The position numbers were made by a program, and so were the translations under genes. Source: an uncultured Eubacteriales bacterium (lineage in GTDB: Bacteria > Bacillota > Clostridia > Oscillospirales > Oscillospiraceae). From it: a stretch of 64,000 bases of DNA. Below, piece after piece: positions 56,545 through 64,000 of this stretch. The stretch lies in contig ONIN01000008.1 in NCBI GenBank assembly GCA_900317905.1, positions 62,001 to 126,000 of the forward strand. The letters run 5' to 3'. Every line of letters starts with the position of its first letter. Position 1 is the stretch's first letter. Below the pieces are notes generated by a model, which saw only the letters and a list, made by a program, of their open reading frames with translations, did not search any database and was not told the DNA's origin.

Positions 56545-57840
56545 ATGATCCGAATGGATGAGGGCAGTCGATCGTTTGCCCCGATCTTCATCATAGCGCT
56601 GCTTTTGCTTGGCGCTGTTTATTTTGCACTGGCGGAGACGGCCTTTGCTTCCGTCAGCCGGACACGTTTGAAGATGCGCGCCGACCGGGGGGAGAAATCC
56701 GCCGAGAGGGCGCTGTATATTTTAGACCATTTTGACAAGGCGATCACGACCATCCTGATCGGCACGAACATCCTCCATCTGACCACCGCGGCCTATGTCA
56801 CGGTGCTGGTCACCAGAAGATGGGGCGTCAGCGCCGTCACGGTGGGTACCTTAGTGACCACCGTGGTCGTGTTCTTTATAGGCGAGATGCTGCCGAAAAG
56901 CATCGCAAAGAAATACAGCGAGCGGTTGTCCATGGCAACTGCTGGATCGCTGTACTTTTTTATGGGTTTGTTTACCCCGTTTTCCTGGATTTTGACCAAG
57001 ATTGGGAACTTTGCGTCGAAGCTCTCTCCCAGTGATCCGGAGCTGACGGTCACGGAGGATGAGCTCTACGACATCATCGAAAACCTCACCGACGAGGGCA
57101 GTCTCAGCGAGGAGCGGGGCGAGCTGGTGAGCTCTGCGCTGGAGTTTGCGGACATCCCGGTGGAGAGCGTCCTGACCCCCAGAGTGGACGTGGCCGCCAT
57201 CGACGTGGACGACAGCCCCGAGGAGATCCTCGCTGTGATCGCCTCCCAGCGGCACAGCAGGCTCCCGGTGTATGAAAACAGCATCGACAACGTCATCGGC
57301 GTCCTGCAGCTGCGCAGATACATCCGCGCCTGCGCCGCCCAGAACGGCCCGGTGAAGGACATCCGGCCGCTGCTGGATGAGGCCATGTTCGTTCACCACA
57401 GCAAGGCCATCGACGACCTGCTGCCGGAAATGAGCCGCAGAAAGATGAACCTCGCCGTGGTCACCGACAACTACGGCGGCATGCTGGGCATCGTCACCAT
57501 CGAGGACATCCTCGAGGAGCTGGTGGGCGAGATCTGGGACGAGGAGGACATCGTGGAGGAGGCCTTCGTGCCCCTAGGCGGAAACCGGTATCAGGTGGAC
57601 GCGGAGATGACCGTGGGCGAGCTCTTCGACCGGCTGGATTACGAGGATCCGGAGGACGACGAGGATCTGCAGTATAAACTTTTGAGCGAGTGGACCTACG
57701 AGCAGTTCTCCGACATCCCGAAGGAGCGGGAGAGCTTCACCTACCACGATCTCACCGTGCGGATCCAGAACATGCGCCAGCAGCGGATCGTCACCCTTGT
57801 GGTGCAGCTGCAGCTCCCGGAAGGGGGTGCTGAGGCATGA
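56545..57840 (+). CDS. CNNM/CorC-type transporter (DUF21-CBS-CorC), copy 1
   Basis: A 431-residue protein: DUF21 membrane domain (~10-175, four TM segments; ALAETAFASVSRTRLKM), CBS pair (~205-330; VESVLTPRVDVAAID, SRLPVYENSIDNVIGVL) and CorC/HlyC C-terminal domain (~340-425; YQVDAEMTVGELFDRLDY). Family members export Mg2+ or other divalent ions with ATP-Mg sensing by CBS. The start at 56545 is chosen for CAGGAG just upstream; ATG at 56554 is an alternative. It overlaps its paralogue by 4 bp. Confidence 0.9.
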   Translation: MIRMDEGSRSFAPIFIIALLLLGAVYFALAETAFASVSRTRLKMRADRGEKSAERALYILDHFDKAITTILIGTNILHLTTAAYVTVLVTRRWGVSAVTVGTLVTTVVVFFIGEMLPKSIAKKYSERLSMATAGSLYFFMGLFTPFSWILTKIGNFASKLSPSDPELTVTEDELYDIIENLTDEGSLSEERGELVSSALEFADIPVESVLTPRVDVAAIDVDDSPEEILAVIASQRHSRLPVYENSIDNVIGVLQLRRYIRACAAQNGPVKDIRPLLDEAMFVHHSKAIDDLLPEMSRRKMNLAVVTDNYGGMLGIVTIEDILEELVGEIWDEEDIVEEAFVPLGGNRYQVDAEMTVGELFDRLDYEDPEDDEDLQYKLLSEWTYEQFSDIPKERESFTYHDLTVRIQNMRQQRIVTLVVQLQLPEGGAEA

Positions 57841-59132
57841 TCTGGTATATCCTTGCCATCGTGGTGCTGATCGGCCTTTCGGCCTTCTGCTCCTCGGCGG
57901 AGATGGCCTATTCTTCCGCCAACCGGCTGAGACTGGAAAACCTCATGGAGGACGGCTCCAGAAGGGCGAAGGTGGCCCACTATATCACCGAGCACTTCGA
58001 CCACGCCCTCAGCGCCATCCTCATCGGCAACAATCTGGTGAACATCGGGGCCTCGTCTCTGGCCTCGGTCACTGCCATCCTGCTCTCCGGCACCGACCGG
58101 TGGTCGTGGCTGGCGACGCTGATTTTGACCATCCTGGTGATCATCTTCGGTGAGACGATCCCGAAGATCCTCGCCAAGCAGAACGCCAACCGTGTGAGCC
58201 TGCGGTTTGCCTACATCGTCAGAGTTATGATGGTGATTCTGGCTCCGGTGGTGCTGCTGGTGGTGGGACTGGTCAAGCTCATCACCCTGCCCATGAAGGG
58301 GGAGAAGGTGGAGTCTGAGGACGAGGAAGCCGCCTCCCAGGAGCTGCAGAGCATCATCGAGACCGCCGAGGACGAGGACGTCATCGACGAGGATCGCTCC
58401 GAGCTGGTGCAGGCCGCATTGGAGTTCAACGACGTCTCCGCCAGCGACGCCATGACCGCCAGAGTGGACGTCACCGCCATCGACATCGACGACGACTGGA
58501 GCGAGATCCGCGCCCTGCTGGAGGATACGCCCTATTCCCGCATCCCGGTCTACGAGGGCAGCATCGACAACATCATCGGCGTGCTGTATTTGAACCGCCT
58601 CTACCGCAGCGAGATCGAGGATCTCATGCGCCTGGGTCGCATCCGGCCGCCGAAGGATCTCAGAGATATGCTCATGGAGCCCTGCTTCGTCTATAAGACC
58701 ACGAAGCTGCCGAAGGTTCTGGAGCAGCTGAGACGGGAAAAGAAGCATTTGGCCGTGGTCACCGACGAGTACGGCGGCACCCTGGGTCTCATCACCATGG
58801 AGGACGTGCTGGAGCAGATCGTGGGCGAGATCTGGGACGAGACCGACGAGGTGGAGCCCGAGGAGGTCATCCCGGTCTCCGACGGCGTCTACGACGTGGA
58901 CGGCGATCTGATCATGGACGATTTCCTGGAGCTGCTGGAGTGGCCGGAGAACGCCATCGAGACGGAGAGCGCCACCGTGGGCGGCTGGACCCTGGAGCAG
59001 TTCGACGGCTTCCCGGAGCCCGGCGACAGCTTTGACTTTGAAAATCTCCACGTTACCGTCCAGTCCATGGACAACATGCGTGTGGAGCGGCTGAAAATCG
59101 AGATCCGGCCGAAAGAAAACGAAGACGAATAA
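57837..59132 (+). CDS. CNNM/CorC-type transporter (DUF21-CBS-CorC), copy 2
   Basis: A 431-residue paralogue of the preceding gene with the same domains: DUF21 (LSAFCSSAEMAYSSANRLRL), CBS pair (ASDAMTARVDVTAIDIDD, SRIPVYEGSIDNIIGVL) and CorC (YDVDGDLIMDDFLELL). The start overlaps the upstream stop (ATGA). Translational coupling and shared length suggest a heterodimer, since CNNM proteins dimerise through their CBS domains. Confidence 0.92.
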   Translation: MIWYILAIVVLIGLSAFCSSAEMAYSSANRLRLENLMEDGSRRAKVAHYITEHFDHALSAILIGNNLVNIGASSLASVTAILLSGTDRWSWLATLILTILVIIFGETIPKILAKQNANRVSLRFAYIVRVMMVILAPVVLLVVGLVKLITLPMKGEKVESEDEEAASQELQSIIETAEDEDVIDEDRSELVQAALEFNDVSASDAMTARVDVTAIDIDDDWSEIRALLEDTPYSRIPVYEGSIDNIIGVLYLNRLYRSEIEDLMRLGRIRPPKDLRDMLMEPCFVYKTTKLPKVLEQLRREKKHLAVVTDEYGGTLGLITMEDVLEQIVGEIWDETDEVEPEEVIPVSDGVYDVDGDLIMDDFLELLEWPENAIETESATVGGWTLEQFDGFPEPGDSFDFENLHVTVQSMDNMRVERLKIEIRPKENEDE

Positions 59133-59136
59133 AAAC

Positions 59137-59166
59137 TCCCTGTACCTCGGTACAGGGAATTTTTTT
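59137..59166 (+). terminator. Terminator of the CNNM pair
   Basis: TCCCTGTAC / GTACAGGGA with a TTTTTTT tail, overlapping the last codon of convergent recG. Confidence 0.9.
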
Positions 59167-61243
59167 AGTTAAACTGTCCGGCGTTGACTTCAAACAGCCG
59201 GTCACACTGTTTTCTGAGCTTTTCGTGCTGTGGCAGCTCCAGCTTGGGGTCTGACTGCAGTAAATCCTGCGCCGCGTCTCTGGCCTCCTCCAGCACATTC
59301 ATGTCCGTCATCAGGTCGGCTACGTGCATCTCCGGCAGACCGTGCTGGCGGCTGCCGAAGAAGTCGCCGGGGCCTCTGGCTCTCAAATCCGCCTCCGCGA
59401 TCTTGAAGCCGTCGGTGGTGTCATGCATGACCTTCAGTCGCGCCTTGGCCTCCTCCGTGTCGGAGTCCGAGACCAGAATGCAGTAGGACTGGAAGGCGCC
59501 GCGGCCGATGCGTCCGCGAAGCTGGTGGAGCTGCGAAAGACCGAACCGCTCGGCGTTCTCCACGATCATCAGAGCGGCATTGGGCACGTCCACGCCCACC
59601 TCAATCACGGTGGTGGCCACCAGAATGTCCGTCTCCCCGGCGGCAAAGGCGGCCATGATGGCCTCCTTGTCCTTGGCCTTCATCTTTCCGTGGATGCAGG
59701 CCACCTTCCGGTGGGGCAGGAGTCTTTGAACGTTCACCGCGTGCTCCTCGGCGCTCTTCAGATCCCCGGGGACCTCGTCGTTTTCCTCCACCATGGGGCA
59801 GACCACGAATACCTGCCGCCCCTCTTCGATCAGCTTGTCCATGAAGGCTGTGAGCCGCGCCCGGTATCGCTCGTCCACCACATAGGTCTCCACCGGGTGC
59901 CGGCCCGGCGGCAGCTCGTCGATGATGGACATGTCCAGATCGCCGTAGATCATCAATGCCAGCGTCCGCGGGATGGGCGTGGCGCTCATGACCAGGGTGT
60001 GGGGGTGGTCGCCCTTCTCGGTGAGGGCGGAGCGCTGCTTCACGCCGAAACGGTGCTGCTCGTCGGTAATGACCAGCGCCAGATCGTGAAACTGCACCGC
60101 CTCCTGGATCAGCGCGTGGGTGCCCACCGCCACGTCGATGGAGCCGTCGGCCAGGTGGGTGTAGACCTCCCGCTTCTGCTTCACGGTCATGGAGCCGGTG
60201 AGCCGTCCCACCCGGATGCCCAAAGGCTCCAGCAGGGAGATCAGCGTTTTTTCGTGCTGTTCCGCCAAGATCTCAGTCGGCGCCATGAAGGCGCTCTGGC
60301 AGCCGTTTTTCCAGGCGTACCAGATACAGCCAGCAGCCACCAGCGTCTTGCCGCTGCCCACGTCGCCCTGAATCAATCGATTCATGGGCGCCCCGGAGCA
60401 GAGATCACGGACGGCGTCCTGAATAGCCCGCTGCTGGGCACCTGTCGGAGTGAAGGGCAGGGCCTGATAAAACTCTTTGATAGGGTAAGGTTTCAGCTTC
60501 CTTCCGCCGGTCTTTTCTCTCCCGGAGCGCATCCGCTGCATGGCGCAGGCGAGGACGAAGAGCTCCTCGAAGATCAGCCGTCTTCTGGCCAGCTCCAGCG
60601 CCCCCATGTCGGCGGGAAAGTGGATGTTTTCATAGGCAAACCCCGCCTGGGCGAGGCCGTATTTCGTCACCACCGCCTCCGGCAGCGCGTCCGGCAGCAC
60701 CCCGCTGCAGGCGTCCAAAGCCGTGCGCATGGCGTCCAGCATGACTCGCTGGGTCAGCCCGGCGGAGAGCGGGTACACCGGCATGATCCGCCCGGTGATG
60801 CTTCCGGGGGTGCCGGCGCGGCTCTCCGGCTCGCAGATCGGGTTCGTCAGCGTCTTGCGCTGTCCCATGACGCCCACTTTCCCGTAGAAAATGTAGCTCT
60901 CGCCCTTTTTCAGCTGATCCTTCCGGTAGCTCTGGTTGAAGAAGGTCACGTCGATGGCCCCGGTGTCGTCCACGGCCCGGAGCTTCACCAGCTCCATGCC
61001 TCTGCGGATCCGGTTGAGCCGCGGCTCCTGGGCCACCATGGCGCGGATGCAGACCGTGTCCCCCGGCACCGCCAGATAGATCGGCGTGAATCGGCTGCGA
61101 TCTTCATACCGACGCGGAAACAGCGTCACCAGCTCTCGCAGCGTGGTGACGCCTAATTTTTCAAATGCCTCGACCTTCTTCGGCCCCACCCCGGGGAGGG
61201 CGGAGACCGGGGAATCCGGCCCGGAGATCTGTTTTCGGTTCAT
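59165..61243 (-). CDS. recG: ATP-dependent DNA helicase RecG
   Basis: A 692-residue branch-migration helicase for stalled forks. Wedge/OB domain at the N-terminus (LPGVGPKKVEAFEKLGV, GKVGVMGQRKTLTNP), Walker A GDVGSGKT (293-300), DEQH box (VITDEQHRFGVKQR), motif III MSATPIPRTLAL and C-terminal motifs VATTVIEVGVDVPNA and QLRGRIGRG. Length is typical. Its ATG overlaps the apbE stop by 4 bp, an unrelated operon partner. Confidence 0.97.
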   Translation of the reverse strand: MNRKQISGPDSPVSALPGVGPKKVEAFEKLGVTTLRELVTLFPRRYEDRSRFTPIYLAVPGDTVCIRAMVAQEPRLNRIRRGMELVKLRAVDDTGAIDVTFFNQSYRKDQLKKGESYIFYGKVGVMGQRKTLTNPICEPESRAGTPGSITGRIMPVYPLSAGLTQRVMLDAMRTALDACSGVLPDALPEAVVTKYGLAQAGFAYENIHFPADMGALELARRRLIFEELFVLACAMQRMRSGREKTGGRKLKPYPIKEFYQALPFTPTGAQQRAIQDAVRDLCSGAPMNRLIQGDVGSGKTLVAAGCIWYAWKNGCQSAFMAPTEILAEQHEKTLISLLEPLGIRVGRLTGSMTVKQKREVYTHLADGSIDVAVGTHALIQEAVQFHDLALVITDEQHRFGVKQRSALTEKGDHPHTLVMSATPIPRTLALMIYGDLDMSIIDELPPGRHPVETYVVDERYRARLTAFMDKLIEEGRQVFVVCPMVEENDEVPGDLKSAEEHAVNVQRLLPHRKVACIHGKMKAKDKEAIMAAFAAGETDILVATTVIEVGVDVPNAALMIVENAERFGLSQLHQLRGRIGRGAFQSYCILVSDSDTEEAKARLKVMHDTTDGFKIAEADLRARGPGDFFGSRQHGLPEMHVADLMTDMNVLEEARDAAQDLLQSDPKLELPQHEKLRKQCDRLFEVNAGQFN

Positions 61244-62274
61244 TTTACGTAGCTCACCGTGTATTCCTTCACGTCGGGGGTGAAGACGCCGTAAAGGCCG
61301 TCTGTGCAGACGATCCGCCAGTCACTGGTGACCAGCAGCATCTCAAAGCCGCCATAGGTGCGCCAGTAGTTCAGCGCGGCTCGCTCGCCCTTCACGAACA
61401 GGGCGGTGGAGAGGCAGTCCGCCAGCTGACCGTCGTTGCAGACGATGGTGACGGAGCGCAGACCGCTGTTGGCAGGCTCGCCGTTTTCGGGGTTCAGAAT
61501 GTGGTGATAGAGCGCGCCGCGGGTGGTGAAGCTCACGTCCGTGCTGGCGCTGGTGACCACGGCGGTCTCGCCGAGGGTCAGATAGCCGATGTAGTCGGTG
61601 TTGTCGTTGGGATCCATGACGGCGATGTTCCACTTGGTGCCGTCGGGCTTGAGCCCCAGGGTCTGCACGTTGCCGCCCATGGAGACATAGGCGCTGTCCA
61701 CGCCAGCGGCTCTCAAAGCGCTGATGGCGTAGCCGGTGGCGGCGCCCTTGGCAACGGCGGCCAGGGTGATCTGGGTGCCCGCCGGCATGGTCAGCAGATA
61801 GCCGCTGTTCTCCTGGTCTGGGGAGAGGCTGATCCGGTCCATGCCCGTGTTCTCCAGCAGGGGGGCGATGGTGGCCTCGTCGGGGACATTGAACTGCTCG
61901 TCGATAAAGCCCCAGGCCTTCACCAGCGGATAGATGGTGAGATCCAGCGCCCCGTCGGTGCGCTCCGAGACCGTCTGAGCGGTCTGGATCATGCCGGCCA
62001 GCTGGGCGTTGACCACGGTAGCGGCGCCCTCGGCGTGGTTGATGGCGTAGACCTTGCTGCTCTCCAGCTCCGGATCCAGCAGCGCCTCCATGCTGGTGTA
62101 GACCGCTCTGGCATCGGAGATGCCCTGATCGGCGTGGGCGCCGTAAGCCACGATGTCGATGAGGGCATTCATGGCAAAGATCTCCTCTTTGGATTCTTTA
62201 TCCGCCGCGCAGCCGGAAAGGGACAGCGTCAGCAAAAGCGCCAGCAGCAGCGCGATGAATTGATGTTTCCGCAT
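61240..62274 (-). CDS. apbE: FAD:protein FMN transferase, lipoprotein
   Basis: A 344-residue ApbE. Lipoprotein signal with lipobox LSGC (Cys22). The enzyme attaches FMN to Thr residues of Rnf/Nqr-type proteins outside the membrane, using FAD and Mg2+. Seen motifs: FAMNALIDIVAYG near the N-terminus, LDLTIYPLVKAWGF, AKGAATGYAISAL, VSMGGNVQTLGLKPDG and the late TSDWR region. AAGGA precedes the ATG. No RnfG/NqrC substrate gene is in the window. Confidence 0.93.
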   Translation of the reverse strand: MRKHQFIALLLALLLTLSLSGCAADKESKEEIFAMNALIDIVAYGAHADQGISDARAVYTSMEALLDPELESSKVYAINHAEGAATVVNAQLAGMIQTAQTVSERTDGALDLTIYPLVKAWGFIDEQFNVPDEATIAPLLENTGMDRISLSPDQENSGYLLTMPAGTQITLAAVAKGAATGYAISALRAAGVDSAYVSMGGNVQTLGLKPDGTKWNIAVMDPNDNTDYIGYLTLGETAVVTSASTDVSFTTRGALYHHILNPENGEPANSGLRSVTIVCNDGQLADCLSTALFVKGERAALNYWRTYGGFEMLLVTSDWRIVCTDGLYGVFTPDVKEYTVSYVK

Positions 62275-62340
62275 ATTGATGATCCTTCTCTGTTTCGAAT
62301 GGTTCCTAAAATAATAATGTACATGATTCTGCGGGCTTTG

Positions 62341-63219
62341 TCAATTCGAAGCCTCGGGCAGCCGCGCCATGGCGAACTGCAAAAATGCCTCGGCGGCGGG
62401 GGAGCGGTCGCCCTGTTTCGGCATGGCGGCGCCGATGTCCACATAGCAGGCGGGCTCCGTGGGGAGGACGGCGATGTTCTTTAAGGTAAGCCCGTGGGAG
62501 AGAACGCCGTTGTTCAGACTGACCCCCAGCCCCGCCGACACCATGGCCTGGGTGGAGCGAACGTCCAGAGAACTGTACCGGATCTGCGGCTCCAGCCCAT
62601 TGGCCGCAAAGGCCCGGCTGTTGTCCGTGACCTGATCCGGATAGGTGCTGATGTAGGGATCCTTGAGGAAATCCGAGAGAGGGTAGACCCCGTCTTTCGC
62701 CCTCGGATGGTTCGCAGGAACCCAGGCCAGCAGCGGATCCTTCCGCAGGGGCAGAAAGTCGAAGCTGCCCTCCCGGAAGCTCACCAGGGCAAAATCCGCC
62801 TCGTGGCTGTCGATCAGAGCGCAGAGCTCGCTGCTGGCACCCTGGAGAAACTCCACCTCGATGCCGGGGTGGGCTTTGGAGAAGGCGGCGATGGTCTCCG
62901 AGAGCCAGTCGTAATAGATGCTGTAGGCGCTGCCCACCCGCACCTTGCCGGTCTCCAAACCTCTGAGCGCCGCAGTCTGTTCCTGAAACAGGGTGCCAAG
63001 CCTAGCCAGTTCCTTGATACTGGGTAAGAGTGACACACATTCCCAGGTGGGATCCACGCCATTGCGGCTGCGAACCAGAAGGGGAAAGCCCGTCTCCGCC
63101 TCCAGCGCCGCCATCATCCTGCTGATCCCGGAGGGGGTGTAGCCCAGCTGCTCCGCTGCGGCAGAGAGACTGCCGGTTTTCAGAACCTCCAGCAGGGCCG
63201 CGCATTTTTCCGTATCCAT
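62341..63219 (-). CDS. LysR-family transcriptional regulator
   Basis: A 292-residue LTTR: N-terminal HTH (CAALLEVLKTGSLSAAAEQL, GYTPSGISRMMAALE, GFPLLVRS) and two-lobed effector domain (~90-290). The start at 63219 follows CAGGAG; the frame is open upstream to 63414 but that part spans the MITE and promoter. It is divergent from an EamA transporter, the usual arrangement for a regulator and its target; the effector is not evident. Confidence 0.92.
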   Translation of the reverse strand: MDTEKCAALLEVLKTGSLSAAAEQLGYTPSGISRMMAALEAETGFPLLVRSRNGVDPTWECVSLLPSIKELARLGTLFQEQTAALRGLETGKVRVGSAYSIYYDWLSETIAAFSKAHPGIEVEFLQGASSELCALIDSHEADFALVSFREGSFDFLPLRKDPLLAWVPANHPRAKDGVYPLSDFLKDPYISTYPDQVTDNSRAFAANGLEPQIRYSSLDVRSTQAMVSAGLGVSLNNGVLSHGLTLKNIAVLPTEPACYVDIGAAMPKQGDRSPAAEAFLQFAMARLPEASN

Positions 63220-63270
63220 AAGCTGCTCCTGATTTGATAAAATGTCAAAGAAAATTTGAAAAACTATCGC

Positions 63271-63299
63271 TTTACGCAAATATACACCCGTGGTATACT
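63271..63299 (+). promoter_or_regulatory. Promoter of the EamA transporter gene
   Basis: TTTACG (63271-63276), 17-bp spacer, TATACT (63294-63299). Transcription would start at about 63306, immediately before the MITE, placing it wholly in the 5' leader. Confidence 0.65.
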
Positions 63300-63307
63300 C
63301 CCAGTCA

Positions 63308-63470
63308 AGTAACCGCTGAATAAATCGAGGTGCGCAGATTGTCGTGCAGATTTTTCGTCTGGTGAAGGCGAAAAATCGCAGGAATACTTTGTGTATTTCA
63401 AGATTTTGAGACAAAATCAGACGGAAAAGATGCCGACAAGATGCGTGCAGCGATTTGTTAAGCGGTTACT
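63308..63470. mobile_element. 163-bp MITE-like element
   Basis: Termini are a perfect 10-bp inverted repeat, AGTAACCGCT (63308-63317) and AGCGGTTACT (63461-63470). Similarity extends inward about 55 bp with few mismatches (AAATCG, TTGTCG and CGTCTG blocks mirrored). No coding capacity. A possible CA duplication flanks it. It separates the EamA promoter from its gene. Confidence 0.78.
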
Positions 63471-63495
63471 CAAGAGAAAAAATCAGAGGTGCGCC

Positions 63496-64000
63496 ATGAA
63501 AAACAAAGCCCTCTCCCGCCGCGGCGCTGAGCTGCTTCTGGCCGGGGTCATCATCGCGAGAGCCACCAGCTACCTGTTTTCCAAGCTGATCATGGAGGGC
63601 ATGGGGCTGTTCAATCTGCTGGGCGTCCGGTTTCTGCTGAGCTTCCTTCTGCTGTCACTGCTGTTTTTCAAAAAGCTGCGGCACATCGACCGCAAGACCC
63701 TGCTCGCCGGCGTCATCATGGGCACCCTGTATTTCCTCGTGATGACCGCGGAGCTCAGCGGCCTCAAGCGCACGGCCAGCAGCACGGTGTCCTTTCTGGA
63801 AAACACCGCCATCGTGCTGGTGCCGCTGCTCCAGGCGGTTTTGAGCCGCAGACGGCCGAAGAAAAAGGCGGTGCTTTCCGCTGCCATCAGCCTCGCGGGG
63901 GTGGCGCTGCTGACCCTCGGCGGCAGCGTGAGATTCGGCCTTGGTGAGGTGTTCAGCATCCTGGCGGCGCTCCTGTACGCCAGCGCGATCCTGGTCACTG
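63496..64000 (+). CDS. EamA/DMT-family transporter (cut by window end)
   Basis: The ATG at 63496 after AGAGGTG opens a frame of 168 codons that runs off the right edge. It shows at least five hydrophobic segments and the EamA pattern: an N-terminal TM, FNLLGVRFLLSFLLLSLLF, then GTLYFLVMTAELSGLKRTAS, TVSFLENTAIVLVPLLQAVL and SLAGVALLTLGGS. Members export or import amino acids and other metabolites. Probably controlled by the divergent LysR regulator. Confidence 0.9.
   Translation, partial: MKNKALSRRGAELLLAGVIIARATSYLFSKLIMEGMGLFNLLGVRFLLSFLLLSLLFFKKLRHIDRKTLLAGVIMGTLYFLVMTAELSGLKRTASSTVSFLENTAIVLVPLLQAVLSRRRPKKKAVLSAAISLAGVALLTLGGSVRFGLGEVFSILAALLYASAILVT

Noticed and set aside
62341-63414. 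Long N-terminal extension of the LysR protein
   Set aside because: The extra 65 codons would be translated from the MITE and promoter region; a normal LysR start with CAGGAG is at 63219.

Overview
The window is about 60% GC, gene-dense and free of rRNA, tRNA, phage, transposase and CRISPR signals. Its content points to a strictly anaerobic, monoderm Clostridia bacterium, most likely of the Oscillospiraceae (Oscillibacter/Flavonifractor type). The evidence is two pyruvate:ferredoxin oxidoreductase genes, a clostridial 2[4Fe-4S] ferredoxin, a 2-hydroxyacyl-CoA dehydratase pair, SLH-domain and BspA-type LRR surface proteins, lipoproteins and Firmicutes-type riboswitches. The genus is inference.

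Layout. 1-10.9 kb: a truncated secreted LRR protein, an HtrA protease, a 2350-residue cyclic beta-glucan synthase-like enzyme and a NagZ-type glycosidase. 10.95-12.9 kb: a lysine riboswitch with its own promoter and terminator in front of an NhaC-type (LysW-like) transporter. 13.1-16.8 kb: a first PFOR gene, frameshifted by an apparent 14-nt loss inside the TPP motif. 17-21.1 kb: a PhoP/PhoR-like two-component pair divergent from a Na/Pi cotransporter-PhoU fusion, then an array of hairpins. 21.2-23.5 kb: rpmG-secE-nusG-rplK-rplA. 23.5-29.2 kb: an M3-like lipoprotein peptidase, a MITE-like inverted repeat, a DNA glycosylase, a yybP-ykoY (Mn2+) riboswitch driving an ArsB/NhaD-family transporter, and an SLH/LRR surface protein.

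29.3-30.4 kb holds the most interesting unit. A serine acetyltransferase gene is preceded by a promoter, a 29-codon leader peptide with six Cys codons, a perfect candidate antiterminator overlapping the last leader codons, and an intrinsic terminator. It reads as a classical cysteine-responsive attenuator and is absent from a normal ORF list. 30.5-34 kb is an intact second PFOR. 34.2-39.1 kb has a FadR-type regulator, a nucleotidyltransferase carrying a phosphomannomutase C-terminal remnant, a hotdog thioesterase and an orphan ClpC. 39.4-43 kb has ferredoxin, beta-carbonic anhydrase and two 2-hydroxyacyl-CoA dehydratase subunits.

43.1-47.1 kb: a small protein, orphan HypA, a DapF-fold protein lacking one catalytic Cys, a YjjG-like nucleotidase, and a cysteine desulfurase plus DUF3343 pair divergent from an Rrf2 regulator. 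47.3-54.3 kb is one long operon-like run: FHA-FtsW fusion, class B PBP, ABC-F ATPase, DUF218, HAD and DUF975 proteins. 54.4-64 kb: an SLH polysaccharide deacetylase, two tandem CNNM/CorC transporters, recG-apbE, and a LysR regulator divergent from an EamA transporter (cut by the window end) with a 163-bp MITE in its leader.

Several units connect. Cysteine supply (Cys attenuator, serine acetyltransferase) and sulfur mobilisation (desulfurase, DUF3343, Rrf2) feed the many Fe-S enzymes here: PFOR, ferredoxin and 2-hydroxyacyl-CoA dehydratase. The cell-envelope genes (glucan synthase, NagZ, PBP/FtsW, deacetylase, SLH proteins) are spread across the window. All functional calls rest on reading motifs by eye; no database search was possible.
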